64,000 nucleotides of DNA, from NCBI GenBank assembly GCA_016271365.2, contig CM057456.1:1398193001-1398257000 (forward strand), in the 5' to 3' direction. The notes below the pieces were generated by a model, which worked only from the letters and a program-made list of their open reading frames with translations, ran no database searches and was not told where the DNA came from. Of this stretch, positions 1-13,000 are shown in pieces (the first letter of the stretch is position 1; every line of letters begins with the position of its first letter). A program made the position numbers and the translations under genes. The stretch is from Neoceratodus forsteri (Eukaryota > Chordata > Ceratodontiformes > Ceratodontidae).

Positions 1-1059
1 CTCTGGAGCGAATGGTTAATAGTCATTATTCTCACCTGTGCAGAGATAATGAACACTGGCTTTGGATTAGTGAAAGGGGTGGGCCTTGAGGGGCCATCCA
101 ATCCTCATCAATATCCAATTATTTGTTTCTGTGAACATGTTAGATATTTTGTGTTATTGACTCAATATGTTGCATGCTTGCCTCTGGGGCCAGAAGGACA
201 TAAGCTGGTGCCCCACACCAGGAAACTGGGCTAATAACCAGTATTAATCTATAGTGTAGCACCTGGATATGGGATGTGCTACACTGATGTTGAGGTGCTA
301 GCCTTTGTATGAGATTTTAAACCAAGGTCCTTTCTGCTCATCTTTTCTGGTTGTCCAGATGGAAATTAATGATCCATGGAACTTAATGCAAAAGTCAAAG
401 AACTTTTTATTTTAAAGTCAGTTAGCAAACTGAACTACAATATTCATAAATATAGCATGTCATTCTTCCCTACCACTAGGACCCACCCCTTTATTATATG
501 CACTTCTTTTACACAATTTCTGCTACACAGTATTTCTAGTGACATCATTATGGGGGTATTGAAAGGTTTTTCCCATTAGTTATGGAAAACTTCAGTCTTC
601 ATTATTAGTAATTCCTCCTAATGTACAGTAGCTACCTAATTGAGACTTAAAATTGTCCAACCATGATGTCAGGTGCCACCTCCTGGTTAGTATAAGAGAT
701 ACTTGACACTGTGCTTGCCATAGAAAATATTTGAAGATGATGAACACCAACTGTTGCATTCCCGCCTCACACTTCCCTTGTAGAAGGGAGTTTAGGCTGT
801 AAACAATCCATCCATCCTGAGGATTGTACAAAAGAGGCTCCCTTAAGACCCTTAAAACATAGCCCCAATGTTGTGGGTAAAGGAGCATTCTGAGAATAAG
901 TTCTTTATTATTTTGCTGTTGGATTTACTGTTTAATCAGGTTTTTATGCATTAAGTTTGCTTTCAATTGTAGTCACACAAGCAGACTTTACCATATGATT
1001 GCATCTCGCTTTTTTTATCAGGATCCTTGCATTTTGCATATCACGAGGACCACACTTTT
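1..1059. other. No gene recognised
   Basis: I see only short open frames with no familiar domain, and no clear repeat. The stretch is AT-rich intergenic-looking DNA. Confidence 0.4.
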
Positions 1060-1150
1060 AACATAGAAATTTATGGCAGATAAGGACCACTAGGCCCACC
1101 CACTCTGCACATTTTCTGTACCTGCTGCAGAAACCACAGACCCTACTTGA
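1060..1150 (-). repeat. CR1 3'-end fragment
   Basis: An antisense copy of the CR1 3' tail: the 'acatagaaat' start is followed by 'ggcagataaggaccac' and a 'tctgc' block. The same motif ends the much longer CR1 copies at 43.1 kb and 48.7 kb. Only the last hundred bases or so survive, which is typical 5' truncation. The left limit is clear and the right limit is approximate. Confidence 0.6.
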
Positions 1151-2960
1151 TCTCTGTCTTTGTTCTCTTTCCTATTGCTTGGGTTTGGCAGCTTGCTTGT
1201 TGTGGTAATTCACAAGGGACCACCATCCTACAATGGAACCAATCTGGCCCAAATTCCTCACCCGCAGCCCTATCGGCTCTGGCCAGAACCTGTCTTGCTC
1301 TAGTACATGAATGGGCCTCTCCTGACTCTATAGGACCACAAGCAATGTGGTGAGCAAACTCAGTTTTCTAGGGCAAGCCCACTCACTCCTTCACCCATTA
1401 ACACTGGTGGAAAACACTTGATTGATCTCCTCAGGTGCTTGCTTATAGATTTACCCACATTGTCACCCCGAAGCACGTGAATGTTGCAAGCCCCTGTCCC
1501 AAGTGATGAGCAGACTTACACCACACCAGGACATTGGGCCAGTGATGGTTCAAGGGGCCTAACAGGAAGAGGCTGCTGCTCTGGGGATGGGAGGGGAGGG
1601 CACAGACTTCCACCATCTGGCTGTAGATCTACACCGAGAGCCATGGATAATTTATCCTTTACCCACCCCAGATGATAAATCCCCCCCTCGACCATATCTT
1701 TTTAACATAACATCATAAACAGCCTCTTCACTCTCCCATCCTGAGACAAGGGGCTCCCAAAGGTCCCCACAGCCCACCAGCATGGTTTTCAGGCCATTCT
1801 GGGAGCCATGCATAGCAGCTATTATAACCAGATGCAGTGTGTGGGGAGTGGCAAAAAGGCATCTTTAGGTTAGAAACTGATGGTTTGCCTGAGACTATCT
1901 ATGGCTGGGCTTAGGATGCTGGCAGGCGCACTCATCATTACATTAGTATACCTAGGGCACTCTGGGGCAAAAGAAGGGGGAGATTAGGAGCAGAAGAGGG
2001 TACTAATAGACCCCTATGGGCAGTGATGGGCTGTGCCAGTTCCCATCTCAGATGCCCCACCAATAAACATGCCTCAGAGGCATGTGAAAACTATGGGTTC
2101 AGGAATGGGGCTCTGTCACGAGCATGGAGTCCACACCTCTCCAGTGTGCTGCTGCTCTGACTGGTGCATTGATATTGGCAATATCTTTCTTCCTTTCTTC
2201 TTCTCTCTCCTATCCATGCTTACCCTCCAAGTCAAAGTGAAATCCCCTGCTGTCCTTGGCCCAAATCAACCTCCCACTCTATCAATTGATGCCATGGGTG
2301 CAGAGTTGGAACCATCATGTTATGTATGAATAGGGGTAAGTTATTTCTCTGCTCCTTATCTCAGTCCTAGCTGCTGGTGCTGTGTGTATATCTATATATC
2401 TATATATCTAGGACAGTTCTCTTTAGGTCAGCAGTAATTACGGCCTAATTTGTTTAGGCCTATGTTGTGACTATAACAGGAACAAGTACCTCCACCAGGT
2501 CTAACATATATGGGTTAAAGTGACTGAACTGTCAGCCCAGTGCAGTGCATTGTACCTTATTTCTCATATCTGGGACAAGAGGGTCTGGTCAAGGTCCTTG
2601 TTGGTGAGTAGATGAAGGAAAGGCTCTCACTCTCTCCACTTGGAATCATTTGTTGCTAGGTGGACATGGAGAGTATTGTCTATGGGCTGGGGCCTGGAAT
2701 GTATAGCATGTTTATATCACATCAACCAGCCACACTGTAGGGTTCTAGGGAATGAGTCCCTGGGTGTACATAGTTTGTTATTTTTTATTGTTTATATTTT
2801 GTGTTGTTATAGTGAAGATGGCTTGTCACACAGTTGTCATATTTGTCAGGTTAAAAAGGTATGCACTCATGCTATGGATCCTTAGGGGTCAGCACTCTGA
2901 TGAAAAGCCAGCAAAGGACATCTCTTCACATACCTCTCTCCTCACTAAGACCAGACCATT
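1151..2960. other. Unassigned stretch
   Basis: No protein family is recognisable on either strand. A short (TATATC)n run lies at about 2387-2410. The last few hundred bases may be upstream sequence of the L1-like fragment that follows, but I cannot show this. Confidence 0.3.
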
Positions 2961-3408
2961 ATGGCTCAGTCCGGTTCAAACTGTGTTACATGGAGTGTGA
3001 AGGGCCTGCATAGACCTATTAAAAGAAAGGTGATGCTTAATCAGCTTCAGAAGCAGGGGACAATGGTAGCAATACTCCAGGAGGCCCATCTTACCAGGGA
3101 GGAGACCTTGAAGCTCAACAGGGAATGGATGGGTATGGAGGTGTGTGTCACCTTTTCCTGCAGGAAAAGGGGCATCTCCATTTTATTTCATAAATGTTTA
3201 CCATGGCAGATCGCACGGCACAAAACAGACTATGAGGGATTTTGGTGATGGCTGCCATATAGACTCCTGAGTTGGAACTGATAAATTGGGGAGTTTATGG
3301 TCTCAATGAGAATGACTCACAGTTTTTCTCCACTCTGGCCCAGACCCTGGGTGATTTCAATGATGGCAATTTACCTATTATGTTTGGAGGAGACTTTAAC
3401 GTAGAAAC
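2961..3408 (+). pseudogene. L1/Tx1-like ORF2 endonuclease fragment
   Basis: The translation resembles the N-terminus of an L1/Tx1-type ORF2 apurinic endonuclease. A 'SVKGLHRPIKRK' start is followed by 'VAILQEAHLT' (catalytic Glu block) and then 'KRGISILFHK'. After a stop and frame change near 3249-3271 the domain resumes with 'DFNDGNLPIMFGGDFNV', containing the GGDFN active-site block. The fragment stops at about 3408, where an antisense CR1 3' end begins, so no RT domain follows. The family is the same broad one as the element at 19.5-31.7 kb, on the opposite strand. It is a dead fragment; clade assignment is by motif only. Confidence 0.75.
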
Positions 3409-5885
3409 AGAAACAAAGAATTTGGCAGCAGATAAGGACCGCTTGGCTCACACAGTCTGCCCACATTTCCCCACCTACAGCGTCAACGCAGACTGTTCTT
3501 TAACTTTGGCTCTTTGTCCCCACCTTCCTTTACACTAAGATTCCCTTATGCCTATAACATGCATTCTTGAACCATACCACCTTCACTAGAAGAGTGTTCC
3601 AGGCATTCACCACTCTTTCTGTGAAGAAGTATTTTCTCATATCTCTCTTGAATCTACCCTCTCCACCTTCACTGCACGTCCCCTTGTTTTTGGGCATCTT
3701 TTTTTCTGAAAAATACTCCCCTCCTGTACCTTATCTACTCCTGTGCGGTATTTAAATATCTCGTTCATATCCCCCCTCTCATTCCTCTCATTCAGTGTGT
3801 ACATATTGAGGTCCCTTAGTCTCCTTGAAGGGCTTCTGATGCAGACCCTGCATCATTTTAGATGCCCTTCTCTGGACAGCCTCCACTCTATGTCCTTCCA
3901 GAGATGTGGTCTTCAGAACTGGACACATTACTCTAGGTAAGAGCTCACCAGTGATCTATACAGAGGCAACACTACCTCTCTTTTTGCTGATGATACCCCC
4001 CCTATGTAACCCAGCATCCCACTAGTCTTCCCAACTGCCTTGTCGCACTGCTTGGCCACCTTTAGGTCATCAGATATGATTACCCCCAGGTCTCTTTCCT
4101 GTTTGGTCATTACTACCTCTCCACCCATTTGGTACTCTGCCCCTGGATTTCTGTCCCTAAATGTATGATTGTGCACTTTTTTGTATTGAAAACCAGCTGC
4201 CATACTCTAGACTACTCCTCAAGTTTTCTCAGGTCTCTGTTTATTCTTTCTCCCCCGGAGTGTCCACCCTATTGTAGATTTAGGTGGAATCTGCAAAGAG
4301 GCAGACCATCCCTTCCAACTCCTCTGCAATATCACTTATAAAGACATTAAAGAGGACTGGCCCCAGTATGGATCCCTGAGGCACCTCAGTGGTCAACCTC
4401 CCTTTTCTAGAGTGAACTCCATTTACCACCACATTCTGTTGCCTATCCTCTAACCAATTTCTTACCCAGTTTGCCGCCTTTGGACCAACCCCTAAGCTAC
4501 CCAGCTTCCTTACAAATCTCCTGTGTAGAATGGTGTTGAAAGCCTTACTGAATTATAGGTAGGCTACATCCACCATTCCACCTTGATCTAATTCCCTGGT
4601 CACTAGGGCTGTGCAAATATCTTTTCCTGAATATTCAACTGAATATTCATTATTCAGAGCTGAAATATTCAATATTCATGGTGGTGGTGGGGTTGTTTAA
4701 AAATGTAAAAAAAAAAAAGCCTTTTCCAGATTTCCGCCCTTCTGGCCAACATTAAAAATAAGTCTATCAATCCCTGATGTCTAGTAGTCCCACCTCCATG
4801 GCTGATCACTGGCCCAATATGAAAAATCCTCCTCCGCTGAGATTCGCACCCCATCCCCCATTCAGTGCATCCACAAATTTAAGTGGCACAGAATCTCAAT
4901 GAAGGAGCATGTGCTTGTACAAACATGTGCTCATTCATTGACAGATTCGGCCAGCTCTTGATCGGTCACTACAAGAGGTTTAGGGGGCTAGAGAGGAGGG
5001 CAGGCTGCTCCAGGCACTGGTGGGGGGCAGGACTGGGGGTTCACAATGCTGTTCCACCCCATCCCACCACCCGCTGATGACTGGAGCAGCCTCCTCTCCC
5101 CTCTAGTTCCCGAAAACCTCTTGTAGTGACAGTCTGCAAGCTGGCTGACTGAATGAATGAGTGCGTATTTGTACAAGCATGTGCTCATTCATTGAAAGCT
5201 CAGTCGGGCTGCCGGCCATGGAGGTTAGTGGAGGGCTGTACTGGTGGCCCACTGGGGTCTTGGGGAGGGGAGTGGGGTAGGGGTACTACCTGTGAGGGTG
5301 TGGGGTCCACTAGACACCAGGGAAATTTTTATTTTTTAAATTCAATTTGTGGACGCACTGGACGGGGGATGGGGTGTGAATCTCAGCGGGGGATTCTTCA
5401 TATTGAACCGGTGATTGGTGGGGGAACCACTAGCATCAGGGAATTTTTTTTTTAATTAAACTTCTGGACAGGTGTGAATCTCAGCTGGGGGATTCTTCAT
5501 ATTGGGCTGGCAATCAACCGGGGAGGGGGTGGGACCACTAGGCACCAGGGATCATCGGGATCATTGAGATTTGTTTTAATGTTGGCCAGCAGAGGGAAAA
5601 ATGCTTTTTTTTTAATTTTAAACAACCCCCTGGCCGAATAATAAATATAACTCGAATAGTGGGCTATTCGGTATATTAGGACAGGCCATTATTTGTGGTA
5701 TTGTGAAAATAATATTTGGTCCATACACAGCCCTACTGGTCATCCAGTTAAGATTCATTTGACATGACCTGTCTGCCTGTGAAACCATGCTGTCTCAGGT
5801 CTTGTAACCAGTTGGATTCAAGACATTCCACAATCCTTTCGTTCAGCAGTGATTCCATTAACTTTCCCACCACTGATGTAAGGCT
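3409..5885 (-). mobile_element. CR1 LINE fragment, split by a hAT insertion
   Basis: Antisense CR1. The 3' terminus at about 3409-3440 carries the family 'cagataaggacc' tail. Reading leftward on the minus strand, the RT C-terminal region is seen in 3928-4203 ('ERDLGVIISDDLKVAKQCDKA', 'LPLYRSLV'). The upstream RT palm is degenerate at 4210-4600 and continues at 5744-5885 (region matching the 'CQMNLI' and 'ERIVE' blocks of other copies). The foldback hAT at 4604-5735 separates the two parts. Stops and frameshifts make it non-functional. The RT thumb identity to CR1 is clear; the outer 5' limit near 5885 is approximate. Confidence 0.8.
4604..5735. mobile_element. Non-autonomous hAT foldback element
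   Basis: The element starts TAGGGCTGTG and ends CACAGCCCTA (10-bp perfect TIR, degenerate further in). It is flanked by the 8-bp duplication CTGGTCAC / CTGGTCAT (4596-4603, 5736-5743), the hAT hallmark. It interrupts a CR1 RT fragment that continues on both sides, so the boundaries are independently supported. The interior is a large inverted repeat: 'ctgagattcgcaccccatcc' near 4840 recurs as its reverse complement near 5370, with the words around it also mirrored. Two direct copies of a 'catgtgctcattcattga' segment lie near 4924 and 5178. No transposase is encoded. Related interior sequence occurs at 33.4-34.1 kb. Confidence 0.82.
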
Positions 5886-8800
5886 AAAACTGAAGAAAAA
5901 AGCAGTGCACACAACACACTCAGGAAAATAATAAATTTATTGGTGCTGAAAGAAAATGAGAAAACAGCCCCTACATATGATATCGCCATGCCACCCAAAG
6001 TGGCTTCCTCAAGGGGGGCAGGGCTGCTTCACAGCACTTCAGTTTAAATACCCCACATAATTAATCTGTCATCAGTATTATTCTCAACAAGTGTCATAAA
6101 AGTGCTAGTTAGTGAAGTACAAAACCAAGTCAAACAAGCGCACAAAATAACGTTAATAGAACAGAACTGGAGCCACAAATTATCTTACTATTGGACTACA
6201 TCACTGATTAGAGGTGAAAAAACATGGGGGGGGGGCTGTTTAGCACAGCTAATTTTGGTTTTGCTTATGATTAGTGGATTTATGGTTGTCTCCATTAGCT
6301 GGTTCCCCGTTGACCACTGGTAAATTGGCTGGGTTCTGCACCTTATTGAAAATGAGCCAGTTAGGCAGTGCATCAATGACTAGTGCATTGGCTGGGGACT
6401 GCTCCCTTAGTTAAAGTGAGACAATTAGGCAGTGCCCCATATTTAAATGCAGCAGACTCTGGCAGTTAGCATGTTAGAACAGGGCCTCAGTCGATGGGAG
6501 GTCCACTTTGCTGACTGGTGGCGGAGCTTAATTTCATACCAGAGCTCTGACCTGAAAATCTAAAGGACCCCCACTCCCCCTTGGGGATGAAATAATTGAG
6601 TAGCCATTTGAGGCTGAAAGCATATTTAATGACGTGCCAATTTTGTGGGGGTGCATTCTGGATCTTTTGCTTTGACTGTGTATGCCATAACCAGTAGCAC
6701 CCCAATGAGAAATGCAATTTAATGTGAGTGAAACTGCATAGGTTGAGCAGCTAATTTTGGTTTCGCTCCTTCTATAAACACTTCTCTTGCCTCTTCGATG
6801 ACTGAAACTGCCTAGAGGCAGGGCAGGTACTATCTGCAAAGTTCTCTGGGATGGCCAGCCATTGCAGATCTTGATAGTGAAAGGGAACTAACTGGCTATT
6901 GATCTGTTCCTGGAACATTGGTGAAGGTGTTGGTCTGTGGCTCATACAGCCTGCAGGGATGCTAGGAGTTTTCTGATCCAAAACAAGATTCTGCATTACT
7001 GAAATAGGACCCCCTCCCCAGATTCTTTTATAAAATGAGCTTGATTTAGTCAGATCTGTGTTGCTGTGCCAGAACCTGGGGGATTATTGTTGCACATCTT
7101 ATCGATTTGTTCAGCTCTGACTTCTGGAAAGGCATTTAGAGCACTTTCCAGCCTGTCCTTGGATTCCTTTTAACCTTTTCCTCTTTGGTTTACATCCTCA
7201 GATTTCCACAGGTATCACCTCATCTACAGCTTTACCAAGGGTGCTGGCAAGGGGCAGTAGCCACTGAGGCCAAGCATCTCATTTTGCAGAGGTGGAGAAC
7301 TACAGAATCTGCCTCACTGCTCTCTTGGAAACAGGCGGTACAAACCCTGCCTCACCATGAGCACCTCAGTTACCTTGTAACAGGTAAACAACAAGACTGC
7401 ACCCCCATATGTGACCCCTATTAGCAGTACCTCCCTGGCACAGCAATGTGTCGGAGCTCATAATGGCATAAGCTATGGCAATCTGCTGTAACCCTTCATG
7501 TTACCATGCCCACACTAACAGCGATGTCTTCCTTGCAGCTTCATGTGAATACAAACTATTTGCATTCATGGAATATGTATATCCTTCAATATGTTTTTTG
7601 GTTATGCACCTGACTATTAAATGTGTTACTGTTCAAAACTGGTTTCTCAGATTCATCCACATTCTATTGTCCACTTCACATAAGGTTGGGTAAACAAGGG
7701 TGTTTTTGTATTGTGAAAAAAAAAAAAGAATTATTTATATGCACTGCTGGCAATGTCATCCTTAAATACTGTACTGTGCCTGTGTATTTTTTTCTTAAAG
7801 AAAAACTCATTAAACCTTTTAACTACAAAAAAAGAAAACAGAAATAGACAAAGGACTTAGCTAATGAACTTGGAGAGGTCTCTGAGGTGACTGTTACCTT
7901 CAGCGGAGAAAATGAATCTAACATGAGAACCTTGGAGGAAGCACCTGCACACAGCAATATTTGAATGGCGTTCTAATTCTAGCACCACCATTCTAAATTT
8001 TCTGAGGCAACATCTCAGGCTGGAGATGATGCAATTTTTGTATGAAATAGACTCATGTTGTAAAAAAAAAAAAAATTGCCTTGCTTCTTTGCACCCTGAA
8101 TTTCTGCTGCCATTGACTGTAACTGAGTGTGGCTATTTTTATACTTCTTTTTTCACAAAATTGTAAAGGGCCTCTTTTTAGAATTACAATAAGGCACTCC
8201 AGGAAGTGTGTGGTTGTGGGATTGAACCACTTCTTGAGTGTCAAAGGAACTTGGCTTCACTTGTGATTTACATCTACCGTAAGTCCTACAATGACTCACT
8301 CTGCCGTGCCTTATTGCTTTAGTTAATTATTTGTAGAATAGCCTTTATGCATGTGATTTTACATATTATTTGGAAAATACACTCATCAAAAAATCCACTG
8401 GGCAACAGAAAATACATCAGTGGCGTGGACAAGACACGTTTAACACAATTGTTGCGTTTTAGGACATGCTTTGATTGCACAGCAGTTTATGCTGATTAGG
8501 TGTCCTGATACTGTAGAACATTGTTGTGTTAAATGCTATATTCATGGCTAAGATCCAAATGAGAAGATTATATGGGGTGTAAAAGATGAGCAGTTGTCTT
8601 CAAAAAAGAAAAAAAAAATAACTATGCAGGCATGAGATTATAGTTTGTTGCCAAAAGAAGACCACAGGCAGGACTTTCAGAAGGGCCAAACACAAACACA
8701 TGCTTCTGCTGCAACTATGTCCAGCTAAATGCATTTGAGCAGTCTTGCTGCTATTTTCAAGAGATATGTCAGTTTGTGACAAATAGTCATGATTTGTGGT

Positions 8801-9000
8801 TTAAAAAAAATATAAATTTGACTCCAATACAGTTTGTGTCTTTTATTTTTGCCACAGCAGCATATTTTCTTTTTTATTGGACATGAAATTCAGGAGCAGT
8901 TAAGCCATCTAATAGCTGGTCTAACAGTCTGTGAGATTTTCCTTTTGAAAATAGTAGCTGGCAGATCTCAGATGGATCCTTTGAAAATGAGTCTAGAATG
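5886..9000. other. Unassigned stretch with a possible retroelement 3' tail
   Basis: On the minus strand, 5890-6030 carries 'gaggaagccactttgggtgg' and an AATAAA-like run. This is the layout of some Penelope/Neptune-like 3' ends, but it is too little to assign. A/T runs near 7715, 7800 and 8060 may be old retroposon tails. Otherwise only short frames without recognisable domains are present. Confidence 0.25.
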
Positions 9001-9039
9001 TTGACTGTGAAGGAGGATGCTGCATTCATTTGCTATCAA

Positions 9040-9535
9040 CTTGTATTCTCGGCCAGCCTGGTGGTGCCGAGGGTTGAGGTGCTGGACGCCACACCTCGCG
9101 TCACACTGGTGACTCAGGTTTGGGAGTGGAGTCGGGCACTGGGGGTCGGCGGGGAAGGAAGAAGATTGAGCATCCGATGGACTACTCTCCTCTCCCGGGG
9201 GAGTGCTTCGGATTGTCTGGCATCCTGGTGGCCCCCAATGGTGCTCGGAGGCATTACAGGATGCAGACCAAGAGAGCCAGGGGTCACCATGCACCATGGC
9301 ATCAGAGCACCCATGCTCGGGGGGGAAGGGGAACTCATGGGGGCCAAAACAAGAAAATACCCTCCTGTCTGATAGGCGACAACCCTCACAGTGCCATCTG
9401 CCACCCGCACAACACTGGATCCCCACCTCTGCTCTTTGGTCGCCCCAGGCTCTATCCTCTCCGGCTCAGGGTGACAGCAATGTCCTTGAAGAAGGCAGGG
9501 GTCACAGTGGGCGGTAGAGCACTAGGAGGCTGAAT
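9040..9535. other. GC-rich segment with overlapping open frames
   Basis: Several overlapping frames of about 100-150 codons are open on both strands (for example 8968-9426 minus and 9120-9533 plus). Open frames on both strands in GC-rich DNA usually reflect low stop-codon frequency rather than coding. I recognise no domain. The sharp composition change against AT-rich neighbours suggests an inserted unit or an old CpG-rich segment. Confidence 0.3.
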
Positions 9536-9884
9536 AAAGAGAATGGTAAAAGAAAAAAAACCTGTACTCTCATCCTCTACTAATTTTACTTTCAGTAAAA
9601 CATTTTTTAATTTTTGTCTAAAAAACTTTTGAGCTCATTATTGTTATTATTTATGATATATTGACATTGTTTTGATGATTTTGTTTAGAGATGGGCCAAA
9701 TGCCTACCTTCTAAACTGAGCCCTGCTGAACTGCGGCAGCTTGGTTTATGCGAGACCCAAAATGAACATTGCCAGCTTGGCTCGGATCTTGCCTGTGTTT
9801 TTTTTTCCTCCCACAGTCTCCCTGCTTGCATGCCTGTCATGTGACATGCATGGCAGGCTGAGGAGGAGCTCAGTATGAGAATGA

Positions 9885-9937
9885 GAGCCTGTATACCCTG
9901 GTATGCACATGCATGAATCCGGGGTATAAACAGGCTC
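9885..9937. repeat. Inverted repeat (hairpin)
   Basis: The left arm 'gagcctgtataccctgg' pairs with a reverse-complementary right arm 'ccggggtataaacaggctc', with two unpaired bases and a short loop. It sits in an unassigned 300-bp segment just before a CR1 5' truncation point. It may belong to a decayed DNA transposon beginning near 9687. Confidence 0.5.
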
Positions 9938-10005
9938 GCACACATTGCTCAATGCCATTTCAGATGGGAGTGAGTTGGAGTGCAGAGAGGCACTGTGAAA
10001 CATTG

Positions 10006-13000
10006 ATTGAATCTATGTAAGGGAAGGGATAAAGCAGCTGAACAAAAGAGTAAACGGAGGAGAGGAGGCACCGTGGGTCACCTTAGAGACTGGAAATGGC
10101 ACCACAATCCGCACAGAGGTTGTATACAGACCCCCATGTTAAGGGGAGGGAATGGATAAGGATATGATAGAAGACATTTTTAGGATGGCAGAGAAAGGGG
10201 AGATGCTGTTGATGGGAGACTTGAATATGCCAGATGTTAATTGGAGCACATTTGCTGCAGCTAGATCCAAGAACAGGGCCATTATCGATGCTCTACAGGT
10301 GGCAGGCCTCAGACAGTTAGTTTTGGAACCCACTCATGAGGAAGCAATCTTAGACCTCGTACTCTCAAATGGGGACAGTGAGAGGATCTCAGATCTAGAA
10401 GTGGGTAACCATCTGGGAACAAGTGACCACCAAAGTGTGGTTCACGACAAACTCAGCTACAGAGTCAAGCCATACAAAAGTGAGGATAGTGGACTTCAGG
10501 AGGGCTGGCTTTGACAAGATGGGAGAGTGCCTCAGAAAAGCACTAGCAAATAGGCTAGAAGGAGGGGTGGAGCAACAATGGGGAAACATCAAAACTGCCA
10601 TCACAGAGGCAACAAGTCTTTGTGTAACACAAATAAACAAATCAAAATGAAAGGAAAAGCCACCATGGTTCTCAAAAGAGGTGGCGGGGAAGGTCAGGGA
10701 GAAAAAGATAGCATTCAGGAAGTATAAGAAAACACAGAAGGAGCAGGAGAGAGAGAGCTGTACCAGTTAAGGCAGAAGGAAGCAGGGAGGGAAGTCAGAA
10801 TAGCAAAGGCCCAAACTGAGGAAAAGATAGCCAACTCGGTTAAGAAGGGGGATCAAACCTTTTATAGGCACATCAGGGAGCATAGACAGACAAAGGGATG
10901 GATAATGAGGCTGAATAGAATGGACGGTGGCTGGGCAGAGAGGTACAGTGAAAAAGCAGGGATACTGAACGAATATTTCTGCTCAGTATTCACAAAAGAG
11001 GAGGAGGGGGAGGGGGAGGTGCATAATCCAATTAACAGAATCACTCTGGATGGGGGGGTCGATCCCAGTCCTTTCACAGAAGAAAGGGATCTGAAAGAAC
11101 TCCTGAAACTGAAGGTGGACAAAGCAATGGGACCTGACATAATTCACCCCAGAATTCTAAAAGAATTAAGGGGAGAACTAGTGAAACCACTGACTACCCT
11201 TTTTAACAAATCACGGGAGGATGGTGTGGTACCCAAGGACAGGAAGAGGGTGGATGTGATTCCCCTTCACAAAAGTGGGAAAAAGAGGCAGAAAACTACA
11301 GACCTGTCAGTTTGACCTCTGTGGTAGGAGAAAGTGATGGAATCACTTCTGAAGGAAAGAATTGTTGAGTACCTAGAGGCCAGTGGGGCACAGGACCCAA
11401 GGCAGCATGGGTTCACAGCAAGAAGGTCATGTCAGATGACTCTAATTGATTTCTTTGACTGGGTGACAAAAGTAGCAGACCAGGGAGGGGCTGTTGACAT
11501 GGCCTACCTAGACTTTAGCAAGGCATTTAGTTCGGTTTTGTTGACCGGGTAAGTTCACTAGACAAACCCTGCCTATTTTCAGGCACGACCCAGGGGAGGG
11601 TGACACAGATGAATGTCAACTGACCTTGAATCAGATTAAGCTGTTGGTGGTATTTTTTTAGTGAATGAGGGAAATTTGGCTAGGAGACCAGGGAAATTCC
11701 CCTACTCTTTTCGATAAGTGCCATGGGATCTTTAACATCCACCTGAACTACCACCAATCCAGGTAGATGGGACCTTGGTTTAACGCCTCATCTGAAAGAC
11801 GGCACCTCAGAAGTGCAGCACCCCTCTCATTCTGCGCTACCGTGTCAGTACTGGGATATTAACCCAAGTGCCAGATGTGAGAACCGAACCCACAGCCCTC
11901 TGATCTCCCGGCCTCAGAGGCGAGCGTGCTACCTACTGAGCCACTGATACTGCAACAAAGAGACACATTTAACACAGTCCCACACAAAAGATTAATAGTC
12001 AAATTAACCAGCCTGGGAGTGGGTCCCAGGGTGGTAGCCTGGGTAAAACGTTGACAGGACAACAGGACACAGAAGGTATTTGTAAATGGAGTCCACTCTG
12101 AAGAAAGAGGGGTTACTAGTGGGGTACCGCAGGGTTCAGTACTGGGTCCAGTCCTTTTTAATGTCTTTATAAGTGACATTACAGAGGGACTGGAAGGAAA
12201 AGTATGCCTCTTTGCAGATAACACAAAGATCTGCAACAGGGTTGATACACAAGGAGGTGTGGAAAGGATGAGAAGGGACTTGGCAAGGTTGGAGGAATGG
12301 TCAGAAGTATAGTAGCTTGGATTCAATGCAAAGAAGTGCAAAGTAATGCGCCTGGGAAATAAAAACCCAAGGGAAGATTACACAATGAGGGGAGAGGTAG
12401 TAACAACAACAAAAATGGAAAGGGACCTGGGAGTAATCATATCAGATGACCTTAAGGTTAGCAAGCAATGTGAGAGGCAGTAGGGAGGGCTGGGGGGATA
12501 TTGGGATGTATAGGGAGAGGCATCACCAACAGAGAATGGGAAGATGTTATCCCTCTGTACAGACAGTTGGTGAGACCCCATCTGGAGTACTGCATCCAGT
12601 TCTGAAGATCCTATCCCTGCAAGGACATAGACAGGGTAGAGGCAGTCCATAGGAGAGCAACTAAAATGGTGAAGGGTCTGCAAGAGAAGCCATAAGAGGA
12701 GAGACTAAAGAAGCTTAATATGTATACCCTTGAGGAAAGGAGGGAGAGGGGGGGACATGATAGAAACTTTTAAGTACCTCAATGGAATCAACAAAGTCCA
12801 AGAGGGTAGCATCTTTCAGAAAAAGAGATGTGCAAGAACAAGGGGACACAATTTGAAGATGGGGGGGGCAGTTCCAGGGCCAATGTGAGGAAGTATTTTT
12901 CACAGAGAGGTAGTGGGTTGATGGAACAGCCTTCCGGAGGAGGCTGAGGGGTCTAAATCTGTGGGAGAATTCAAGAATGCATGGGACAGACATAAGGCAA

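Noticed and set aside
7185..7847. Short plus-strand frames as exons of a host gene with 3' UTR
   Set aside because: No recognisable domain, no convincing splice structure; the A-rich ends are more like old retroposon tails.
11867..11952. tRNA gene on the minus strand
   Set aside because: A and B boxes are present, but the element continues into a long SINE body, is inserted in an RT gene, and does not form a proper cloverleaf.
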